A DNA stretch of 64,000 nucleotides. It comes from Taenia hydatigena (Eukaryota > Platyhelminthes > Cestoda > Cyclophyllidea > Taeniidae). Both the position numbers and the translations under genes were made by a program. This document shows, piece after piece, positions 38,901-48,528 of this stretch. Numbering within the stretch: the first letter of the stretch is position 1; each line of letters opens with the position of its first letter. The notes under the pieces are model-generated. The model was not told the origin of the DNA. It did not search any database and worked only from the letters and a program-made list of their open reading frames with translations. Where the stretch lies: positions 434,001-498,000 of the forward strand of contig JADWOT020001584.1 of assembly GCA_036345935.2 (NCBI GenBank). Reading direction: 5' to 3'.

Positions 38901-39879
38901 TGTAAGGCTAAAATCCGTGCTATTTGTCCCCTTTTAATCTACTTCCTGCTCGCGCATTTAGCGCCTGACTTTACGAGTGTAAATGCAAAGTTCGCGCTGG
39001 GTGCTTATTGATTATCGATTATTGGGGAAGGAACTATTGATTATCGGAAATGCAGACTGCACGGCGAGGTAGTGAGAGTGTGAGCAGCCTTGTAGCAAAA
39101 TGTTCGCCACTCATTGCCCCAAAAAGGACGGTTACTGCCTTTTAAGGTCGGATTGGAACGTCTTTCGCCTTATTTTGGTGGGTGCATCAATAACCGCGGC
39201 TTTACACCATCAAAAGAGGCAAATTAATTTTTTATTCAGCATTAAATTTGCTAAATTTCTCTAGGTTCGAGCATCCCATTTCCTCTTTAACTAATTGGAA
39301 GTAATTGTATTGTGAGATGGCGTTTCTTTCAGTGCCAGAACTTCGTCGCGAAGTCCACCTTCATTAAGACCGTCGGTGCATATATTTTTTTTTAATTTTA
39401 AGCAGTAGATTTTGCAACGATCCAAAAACAAAAAAGACCTCACAGAACAGCATATTTTGTGACGCTACACCTAGGTTCCACTTAAGCTAAAGGGAAATCC
39501 ATAATTTCAAGGATGTGGGAGCCATCGTGATAAAAATGGGGATCATTGTGATCAGGAAGCATAAGGAATGCCCTCTCAGACAGCATGAGTTAAGAGAAAT
39601 GACTCGATTGTGTTATTCTGGAGTAATTCTATCCTCACTGGTACCTAGTAGCAGCTTAACACTTACGAATTGCCTCTACGAGCGACAAAGTCCTATCTGT
39701 AGCATAATTAATTGAGAGAAGCACGTGGTAATCTGTGGTTACTAATAGCGACGTTAGTGCCCTTTGGCAGCTATCAGCTGATAACGAGATGCTCCAACTG
39801 AGATTTGATGTTTGAATTGTGTTAGCCGTGCGAAATCACGAGACCATAAAAGCTATGTACTACTTTAGCTATTTGTGTC

Positions 39880-40065
39880 AAGATTTTGGCAGAGGATCAC
39901 TTTGGGTCCCTGTCATGGCAGCTTCGTCAAGTGGGCTGGCCACCAAGCCACGTCAATAGCCCCAAAACTAGTGTGCGTCAGATATGTATGTATATTATTC
40001 CGCTGGAGCATTATACCTTCTTCCGCATTCAGGGAGGTCCAGAAGCCCTACCACAGCGTCCTGAG
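39880..40065 (-). repeat. Dispersed repeat, decayed copy R0
   Basis: The order of blocks GGCTGGCC, then a TATATTATTCC-type block, then CTTC-GCATTCAGGGAGGTCC resembles the reverse orientation of the element seen in R5. Similarity is weak and the copy is probably old. Confidence 0.4.
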
Positions 40066-40260
40066 ACTCTCCCGAAGGCAAAAGAAGGCAAAATGCTAGA
40101 GCAGAATACATATATTCAACTGACAGAGGGAAATAAGTTGCTGGTATGGGCCGAAGGCCAGCCTACGCATCTAGGGCAAGATGACTACCTCTGTCACCCC
40201 GACCGAAACAGGCAGTTCAAACAAACAAAATACTACACCTACAATAGGGGCTAAAAGGCA
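40065..40260 (+). repeat. Dispersed repeat, copy R2
   Basis: The blocks GAAGGCAAAAT, GCAGAATACATATATTCAACT, GACAGAGGGAAATAAG, GGCCAGCCTACGCATCTAGGGCAA and CTCTGTCACCCCGACCGAAAC run in the same order as in R1 and R4. The end near CAAACAAACAAAATAC is also shared with R4 (TTTGTTTG). Confidence 0.75.
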
Positions 40261-40414
40261 ACCTCTACGAATTATTGTGCTAAAGTTTAAGTAGCTTCGC
40301 GTAGTTGGGATAAACTCTGAGCAAGCGGTTGCGTCGCACAAACTTCGAGACTGAGACATCAACGCTATTCCACAAAGGAGACGTAGGTGTAAAACGTTTT
40401 ATTTTATCCTTTAT

Positions 40415-40515
40415 TCGGCTTTGATTACGGCAACTTAGGTGGCCATATTGCCCTTGCTAAGTAAGATGGCCTGTGGACCATGCCAACGGTCCAAATTTTC
40501 CATCCGCTCGACGAA
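40415..40515 (-). repeat. Dispersed repeat, partial copy R3
   Basis: GGTGGCCATATTGCCCTTGC and GGACCATGCCAACGG mirror R5 (GGTGGCCGTATTGCCCTAGC, AGCCATGCCAGTAGC). It is therefore a partial reverse-oriented copy facing R2. Confidence 0.65.
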
Positions 40516-40524
40516 TGCACCTAT

Positions 40525-40885
40525 CCCGAAAGTTCCTTGAATGCAAAAGAAGGCACAGTACTAGGGCAGAATATACATTCAATAAACAGAAGGAATGGGC
40601 CTACTGGCGTGGCCCGGAGACAAGCCCATGCTGCTAGGGTAAGATGCTCACCTAAGTGACCGAAATCGAAACCAACTGTAGTACTTTGTTTGTTGGAACT
40701 ACCGGTTTCGGTCAAGGTCACAGAGGTGGCCGTATTGCCCTAGCTGCGTAGGCTGGCCTCTAAGCCATGCCAGTAGCTTATTTCCCTCTGCCAGTTGAAT
40801 ATATATATTCCACCCTAGTATTCTGCCTTCATTTGCCTTCGAGGGAACCTCTGAACGCTACACCGGCAGTCACAGCAAACAAAGT
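40525..40885. repeat. Foldback pair: copies R4 (+) and R5 (-)
   Basis: R4 (about 40525-40690, +) and R5 (about 40700-40885, -) are reverse complements of each other with roughly 75-80 percent identity by eye, meeting at about 40695. Matching blocks include CTAGGG-AGAATATA, CAGA-GGAA, TACTGGC-TGGC, GCTAGGG and TGACC-AAACC. Transcribed across, the pair would form a long imperfect hairpin of about 165 bp. Confidence 0.75.
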
Positions 40886-41361
40886 ATTACAATTATGCCT
40901 TCCATTAAACTCAATAAACTCTTCGACCGCTACAGTATACCTCGTTGCTCTAGCAAACTTTGCTACTCACATAATCCCTACTTTAACAACATACGATCCC
41001 TTCAGAAAATCAACCTTCCTAAATAACAATTTTCGAATAAGAAAAAAGAAGGATATACAGCTTTAACCCTAAAACTTGCATTTTGTTTAAAAGGATTTTA
41101 ATATAGGTGAAGCTAAACCTGTACTCACTGTAAGATTGGCAAACTGGTGAAAGTTTGAGTTTGGATCTAAAAATAAGGCTCAACAATTTTGGAAATAATT
41201 TACACATACACATTATTTTAAATACATAAATATTACTAGGTTTAAATTAGAAAACAAAATGGTTTTTAGGCAGAAGCTAATAAGTCGAGTATTTTTACAT
41301 GATTCGTTTTAATGAACAAAGCCGTGTGTTTACACTTGTTTAGTTTCATTTGTAAGTGACA

Positions 41362-42346
41362 ATGGTCAAGATCTTTGTGGGTAATCTCAATCCGAGTTCC
41401 AAGTCTCAAGACTTGCGAAAGCGTTTTGAGCTCTATGGGAAGGTTACTGAATGTGATATTGTGAATAATTATGCATTTGTGGTATGGTCTTATCCGTTCT
41501 CCCTAACGTCTTAGCATATGGAAAGCCAGGCAGACGCTGAAGCAGCCATTTCTAAGCTTCACAACTCTGAGTTCGATGGTGCAAAAATTAATGTTGAGCT
41601 GAGTCATGGCAAAGGCAGTGGCGGCGGTCCTATGCGGCGTCGTTTCAATACCCGTGGTCCTCGTCGCGATTTTCGTGATGATCGTTTTGGCGGACCTCCC
41701 AGAGGTCCATTCGGTCGCGAAAGTCCCCGTGGAATGGGTGGTCCCGGTGGATACCCGCCAATTCGCGACAGTCGCTATGATGGTCCACCGGGATGGGGAG
41801 GCGATGGCTATGGTCCTTATCCTCCGCGGGGTCCCTCTAGGAGTTATGATAGCTATAGTAGCGGCCCTCAGGGTCGCTATAGTGGTCGCGATTACGATAG
41901 GAATATGCGTTCCGGTTCCAGGGACGGTCCTTATGGTAGTAGCTACCAGGGTGTTGCTCCCGAGCCCGTCCCACCTCCACGAGAGCTTCCGAGAAAGCCA
42001 TCTCCGCCTCGTAGTCGTTTTGACAACTACGGAAGCAACTATAGCGATTACGGTCGATACCGTGATCACGGACAGCCGTCTAACGGTCCTCCACCACCCG
42101 CACCAAGGTCTAGTGAATACTACGATAACTACGGCAGTTATGGAGCTCCCTCAGGCTATGACTATCCGTAGGTGTTTATATTTCGTCTTTATGCTGCTTC
42201 TTTTCACTCTCAGTCCTCGCGATTATCACGAGAGCGATCGTGGTGGGAGCTACAGTTCGTCTTCGTATGACTACGGATATTATGGAAGTCGCGGAAACCG
42301 TTCACCGCCGCGGACCGGGCCGCAGTATGGTTATGGGCGGAACTAA
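41362..42346 (+). CDS. Single-RRM RNA-binding protein with Gly/Arg/Tyr-rich tail (RBM4/RBM14-like)
   Basis: Exons are 41362-41481, 41515-42167 and 42214-42346 (906 nt, 301 residues). One RRM spans about residues 1-75: RNP2 is KIFVGNL and the RNP1 region reads CDIVNNYAFVHME, the form typical of RBM4/Lark and RBM14 and of neither SR proteins nor hnRNPs. From about residue 80 the protein is low in complexity: GGGPMRRRF, repeated RGP, DSRYDG and YDSYSSG units, a Pro-rich patch, then a Tyr/Ser/Gly C-terminus ending YGYGRN. Such tails often drive condensate formation and bind RNA (inference). Human relatives have two RRMs, while this has one and no zinc knuckle. Both introns are tiny (33 and 46 nt). 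If intron 2 is kept, the protein stops 43 residues early. Confidence 0.88.
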
Positions 42347-42849
42347 AGGTGAGATTGGGGGCATATTTGGGGACCTGAATTTCCCCTTATGGTTTGGGTC
42401 AAGATGTGCTGCCGGGGTACATGCAACTGAGCAGGTTGGTGTCCATCATTCTGTCGTTTATGCCGTCACAACCGGGATATAACGATTCTGTGGCCCGATT
42501 ACGCATATATGCACCAAATGCACAGCCTGATACCGGCTGATTTCGGAGAAGTCGGAATGTTTAGGTGTAGGCATTTTGATAGTGTGACTTGGTGGCCGTT
42601 TTTCGTAGGGTCGCCGAGGGGGCGGATATTTTGCTATTTTTGTAAAATTCGTCATTTCGTTTGATATTTCAGCTCGAGCAGTGGCAACCAAATGCAAGCC
42701 TGCACGCACTTGTATATGCTTCGTCGTTAAGTGAATGTCGTGACTGTGCGCGTGCGTGCGCCCGTTGAAAATTTGAACGTCACTGACCTCTGCTCATCTC
42801 ATTTTACTTCTCACCTTCGGCCGTTGGGTTGCGCGTTCCTTTTGTGCAC

Positions 42850-42855
42850 AATAAA
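42850..42855 (+). terminator. Poly(A) signal, RRM gene
   Basis: AATAAA about 500 nt after the RRM stop codon is the likely 3' end signal. A second AATAAA at 43244-43249 could be an alternative distal site. Confidence 0.55.
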
Positions 42856-43249
42856 ATAATCCGCGGTTATATTACCGCCTCTCACCCTTGATTCGTTTCG
42901 TTTGTCCTTGCAGATTTCTCACACGCAAATCGAGTGGTTTGATCAACCTCGCGATCATTATTTACCACGCAAACATTCTTAGGGAACGTTTACTTAGTCG
43001 TTGATGGTACAATGGCATGTTAACTAATCTGCCAGCGAGCTTCGTTTGTGTCGTGTAACGAGCGACAGTCTGTCCTCACATTTTGTCCATTACTGATACC
43101 ACTCGGCAGTCCGCTTTTATCCAAGGGCAAGACTCGGCATCGTGCCTCGGCATTCGCTCAGCGGTTCGTTGCGGTTGACTTAGGCGTGTTTGGGTGGCCA
43201 CGACTTTTTTCTGCTGTTTCGTTTTATGCACTATTCATCACGAAATAAA

Positions 43250-45590
43250 TGCCTTTTCTTGCAACACGTGCTGCTTGTGTCTGAGGTGGTGGGTATCTAG
43301 AAACGCCCCTTGAGTGGGCCGTTCCACCAGGATTCGTTCCCACTCTTCTTACCCGTTTTAGAGTGGGGAGGAATTGTGTTGACAGTTGATCTTTGAGCCA
43401 TGCATTTGGAACTCAGGTTTTTAGGGGGCAAGTGGGCCTGGTGAATAGCTGCCGAGGCTGGGATCGACATCTGCCCTTCGGCGGGGTGTCCCATGCATGA
43501 ATGGCGTGAGGTCAGGCCGTGATTGTGGCCCTAGATTGGCCGCAGTGAGGTTGCCTTCATCAGTTCTACCGTTCCTGTGCGTGGGTCAACGAGTGGTTTG
43601 TCCACTTGGGTTTGGGTTGTAGTATCGCAGGAGAGTTCACTCAGAATCACTGGACTGGTTTGAATCTTCTGTGAATCTGCGCGTGAGTGGCCACGTTTCA
43701 GTGGTTGCGATGCCGGTGGTAGGTCCGAAAGCTTGAGGGTTCGTTGGTCCTACTCTATCACCTCGTAGCCAGGGGCAGGGCTCAACCACTGCGCTGATCC
43801 TTCGGTCTTTTCTGTTTAAGTTTTCCTGATTGGTGGAAGAACTGGCATACCATTATTTATGGACGTCGGTACCGTTTCGTGGGTGCCGCAGTTAACCTGG
43901 CACACAAGTCAGGCTGTTTGCATCAGGGGCATGACGTGTTTCTAAGTTTCTTCCTGCGTACTTGAGTATCCGGGGCGGTATGGTGCGAGTGTTGCTGTTC
44001 AGCTTTAAGTTCTTCGAAGTTGTTATCGACCGGGGGGGTAGCCCTTGTCTTCTCGCACTGAGGTGCTACCTTTAAAGCCCTGGTGTCTCATCTCCCGTTT
44101 TAGCAGCTCAACCCAGGTCTGCGGCCGGGCGTAGGCGAACCACCCTAGCTATGGGGCCATGTAGCAGCAAAGCTCGAAGTATCAAGAGGGGATTTAGTCG
44201 GGCGACAGGTGGGTGGATATTTCTTTCTTGTACCGCGTATTTGGGATCACTCTTATTCTGCTTGTTTTTTTTTTTGTCTGAGATTATCCGTGTAGCTTAA
44301 CTGGGTGCATTTCCACATCACAGTGCTTGTACCCCGTCGGCCCTGCGCAACCGGCGTTGCCAGAGCCACTCGGTGCTTAGCCCAACATTAGCCTGGTCAT
44401 CAAAAAAAGGCAACTGCTTTGGCCTCCTCGCATGCTAGAGGTTGTTGTAGTTCTTGAAGGTGCCGGTGATAAATCTTGTGCCTTCTAATACTGAAATAGG
44501 GTCACTGATGGTCGAATGTTTTCGGTGTTGGAATCTCGGTTCTAGGTTGCATTGGGGCCAAAATTTCATTTCGATTGTTCATTGGTTAGCGCAGACTCAC
44601 GGCACTGATTGGTTTATTCCAGATAACATCCAAGGCCGTCTCTAACATCCCTATTTACAATACCATTGCAACGCTTTGCATAAAGCTAGCTTGTTGACAT
44701 CCTCATATCTCCCATTCCAGTTAAAAGAGCGTAGGAGTGGCATATTACCGTCTAGAGGTTATCCGCCTTCGTATTTGAGAATATCCATATGTTGTGGATG
44801 ATGCTTTGGCGAAGAGTTGATGGATCCATGTTGGATCTTGGCAACTGCCTTCGTCCAAAGTTCCACATCAACAAAGGAAGGTGTTAGTGCAGCTATGTAA
44901 ATAACCGCCTACACTACTTTAACAGGTAATAAATTTGGAAACGTTATCTCCCGTTTTAAGGCTGAAGGGGACCGCAGTGCTGTTACAGGATCCTCTGGAT
45001 TGATCCTTATTGAATGATTTTTATTTTAGGCTGTCACTTCTACGACAAGCGATTGTCAAGTGATGCAATCTCTCTACAAAATACAAATCAGCCACAGAGA
45101 ATGCGATGGCTGAGTTTTATCGAAACCTTGGATTGGAGAATCTTCTTACACGTGTCATACTCTTATTGTGGATAAGGACGCTGAGGACGCTGTCACACTG
45201 CCCCGTGTTTGATACTGCACCATTCAAGGCACAATGCTGTCGGCCTAGAGGCAGCGGCTTAAGTCCACCGTTTTGCTCTCTAACCGGACACCTTGTGAAA
45301 ACACTCGCCTTTCGACTTTTCTGAGTTTCTCCTTCTTCAGGGCTATATAAGTACTGGCAAACCTTGATCTATTGTTCCAGATTCCCAATTCCTCCGCATA
45401 TTCGGACACTGTCTTGTCGTCAGCATTTGTGCCACAGTCCAACTCATTTCGATTCATTTATGTGATCCGATGTGCTAAGATGTACGACATTGGCCAAAGT
45501 TCAGCACATTTCCTCTGTCAGATCCACAATCCAAATACGCATATGAGTTTGTTGAACCTTTTCCTCCTCCTAACGGTTTCATTCGCGTAC
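43250..45590. other. No gene recognised
   Basis: This stretch has a higher GC content than the dynein introns and many short, broken frames on both strands. None carries a domain I can name. It may be old retroelement sequence upstream of the pol fragment that follows, but I cannot show that. Confidence 0.5.
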
Positions 45591-45594
45591 GGAA

Positions 45595-46060
45595 TTTTAT
45601 GTACGTTAGCCTAAGGCAGCCCCAATGGGCGATGTATTTTGGACTTCCTTCTTCACAGTACTCGTTGCAACCATCACTGACCTCGACTCTCAGTTCATGC
45701 CTGCGTTATTCCGAGGTCAACAACATCTTGAATGTGATTGGACCCGGTTGTCCCTTACTGTATTACTCGGAATTTTGTTCCATGATCAAAGGGGAATACT
45801 GGCTGTTCCTCACCCGAACTGGTACTTGGTACTGCATTTCGCCTCCCTGATGAAGTGCAAATTTAATTTTACACCACTAATGAAGTGAATCTTATGCACA
45901 TTCCGCCGGCTGAAGCTCGTACCTTCTTGTACGTGTAATCAGTCCTCAGAAATCTACGCCGACCTCTCGAATTCTCCATTTGAAGCTGTTTGGCCTTCAC
46001 GGCCAGCCTACGACGATCCATACAAAGTGCCAAAAGAGGATGGTCAGTAGTTTATCGGTG
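45595..46060 (+). mobile_element. Decayed Ty3/gypsy-type LTR retrotransposon, integrase to pol C-terminus
   Basis: In one plus-strand frame the sequence reads AAPMGDVFWTSFF, then ATITDLDSQFMPALFRG (integrase core form ITTDRG-QF-S-LF), then LSLTVLLGIL (the LPLVLLGIR motif). After one stop at 45886-45888 it continues FRRLKLVPS, then YADLSNSPFEAVW and RPAYDDPYKV, the pol C-terminal PPYDGPYKV motif. The order and spacing match the end of gypsy pol. It is non-functional: catalytic residues are altered (TDL in place of TDR), a stop interrupts the frame, and segments are missing. No LTRs were identified, and the upstream RT/RNase H region is not recognisable. Confidence 0.7.
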
Positions 46061-48528
46061 CAAAGGATGCACCGGCATCAAACCGGTGCGTGTCATGGAC
46101 TTCTCCTCCGCAGTGCGGTTACTCATTTGAGATTTGCCTCCTTTACAACCTCCTAGGGGTGGTGTTCGACACGTCACAAGTCTACCAGACGGTCTCTGCG
46201 TCATAGACTATGGCTGACTCACGTATAGCCGGACGATTAAAATACTATCTTGACCTAGACTCCAGCTACTCACATATTAGTCATCCCTGCCTATGTATAA
46301 ACCGTTGACGTACCGCACTCAACACAAATCCCTGATCGCGTGTGGTACCGTTTCAGAAGGCCTTGACTTCTCTCACTCCTATTGGCTACGAAATACCATC
46401 TACTACGGCTTTTGGTTTGACTTGGGCTGATTGCCACACCCCGCAACCATAAACAGTAAGCGCTGTTTCCCAACGGAGTTTGCTTGCATTTCGATTCCAT
46501 CGTGCGTTTAAGCTAGTGAGATCGGTACCTCTCTGAACCGCAAAATCTCGCGCGGAGTTGAGTCCACTGGCAGCGCTACCTGTTTCGCATAATGGAGTAG
46601 TAGCCTAGACGTATGCAATTGTGATTTCCATCGAATTCGGTCTCTGCTGTTTTTGATACGTTCGTTATCACCGCCATGAGATCTCACCAGATCTTGTGTC
46701 ACATCTCGATGTAATTGGTCTCTGAGATGACTTTTTTTTCTGGTTTTAGAGCAACGAAGTTGGAGTTGGAGCAGGTCTTTTGTGGCTGCGGCTAGTTACT
46801 TATCCTCATCCACCTCCGAAATCGACTCTATTAGAGGGTTTGGAGGACTGAACTTGGCTTTTCAATGACCCTATTCTCTTCATTCACATTATCAAAGCTC
46901 CAGAGTTTTCATCTCCATCATTTCTGGCTCACACAACCCAATGACTGATGCAGGTACTTGTTTTTGCTACGGTCAAGGCCACTAGGGCTGGGGTTATTCA
47001 ACCATTGCGTTTCATTGTTAGCAGAAGACGCGCTCACTTAGCAACATGGTAAGTTGACATTTGGAATGGGCTTCACGTCTCACTGGCATCTACTTTTGGG
47101 GTGTCAAGTTTCATTCTTCAGTACAATGAATGAAACTTGAATGTAGTGGGAGGGGTTTTCATTGGCGTGAAAGCTGCCATCTCTGAAACGTAAGTGCGCG
47201 TTTGAGTGAAAACAACTGACAAGAATGGATAATGGGTATTGGGAGCAACGATTCATCCCTTGGCACCACTTTTAAGGGCGCTTGAGTTTAGAAGTGGCCG
47301 TACGGCCGCGGCACATTGCAGGTTTTATACCTAGAAATCCCAAGCGGTTTTGAAGGACGATAAAAAGACTTTTTTTCGCCTGACTGATTGAAAAGCACCA
47401 GGCGATAGCGACGCTCCTGAGACTAGGGTCATCACACCTGTTGAATGATCTCAGCTCTGCTTTGCAGAAGTTAACAGCCTTGAAGAGGCACCCAGAGAAA
47501 CTGACAAGCTATTCAGACCGACTTGTGTCACAGTCACTTTGCCACTCATGTCTGCCATGAGGGGCACTTACAGGACCGCCGTTTTAGGTTATCGGGCAGC
47601 CCCAGTCGTCTAATTGACTCGACAACGCTCAAGCCCACATCTACTCACTGGCCTTAGTGACCTTCAGCCTCCCTCGCGGGATCTCTTGGGGCGGGAACTT
47701 GCACTCTACATCCTCCTAGCTGAATCTCAGGGTGTTTGTGGTGTCCATCACCTCCGAATCCATCAGAACAAGTATCTCCATTGGCCGACGTGTGTGTGCA
47801 CGAGCCTAACGGCTGGCCATCAGAGACTGCGAGACACTTCACTTGAGTCGCCCGGTCGTCCTATTCACGTTCAGTTATTGCCGTTTATTGACCTTGGACT
47901 TAGAAGGGTTGTCAGGACATTGAGAGTGAAGTCTAGGCAATAAGCAAAGGATCAGGAAGAAGGAATAGGGAGACTGGCTCCAAAGTGTTTGGAAAGTAGC
48001 CATTAAAGGTTCCCAAAAAAAGTGAATTGAAACACTTTCCCGGAGCCCCATTCATCCTCAGCTGGCCGCTTTAACTTACAGACCCAACTGCAAATAACAA
48101 TTCCATTTTTGCCAATGAGTTTCACCATGCTTTACCTCTTTCCAGCCTCCAGCTGCTGAACATTCAACACGCGTCAAAAGCATCCACCAGGTATGAAGCC
48201 AATACGAACAGATTTTGCACATCGAAGGCCCATTCACCGCATTCAAATCACAGCCGACTCCCTGAAGCCCACATTCTGTGCTCCGGCTCATTGTGTAAGC
48301 AAAAAACCCCACTGTTCTGGGCAAATAAACTGCATCAATCCTCTGATGGTGCGACGCCTTCAAGATGCATCTGAAATCCGCACCTCTCAGGGATTGGGAA
48401 GCTCTCACTTGGCTGTTGCTCCCCAACAATTGCGGAAGACACGAATGCGTTCATACACAGAAAACTTTTACATGAGATATGCGTAAAAACAGCGACACTG
48501 GACCCTGTCTGCGGGCAGGACCATGGGT
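46061..48528. other. No gene recognised
   Basis: This stretch holds short frames only. The longest, 47614-47943 (+, 109 codons), has no recognisable domain and no splice context. The left part may be the 3' part of the retroelement, and the right part should hold the VRK 3'UTR (a reverse AATAAA lies at 47884-47889, about 640 nt past the VRK stop). Confidence 0.5.

Larger units (their letters stand above)
38901..41361. promoter_or_regulatory. Divergent intergenic region between DNAH10 and the RRM gene
   Basis: The two genes point away from each other across 2.46 kb, so both promoters should lie here. An acceptor-like TTTTAG ends at 38908 on the minus strand, 7 nt before the dynein start codon. 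Another TTTAG ends at 41343 on the plus strand, 18 nt before the RRM start codon. The middle is occupied by the repeat cluster at 39.88-40.88 kb. Confidence 0.6.

Noticed and set aside
41606..42346. 246-codon plus-strand frame over the RRM gene
   Set aside because: Most of it is a shadow frame with Val/Ile-rich nonsense sequence. Only its last 44 codons are real, as exon 3 of the RRM gene.
47614..47943. 109-codon plus-strand frame
   Set aside because: There is no recognisable domain, codon pattern or splice context; it may be a mobile-element remnant.
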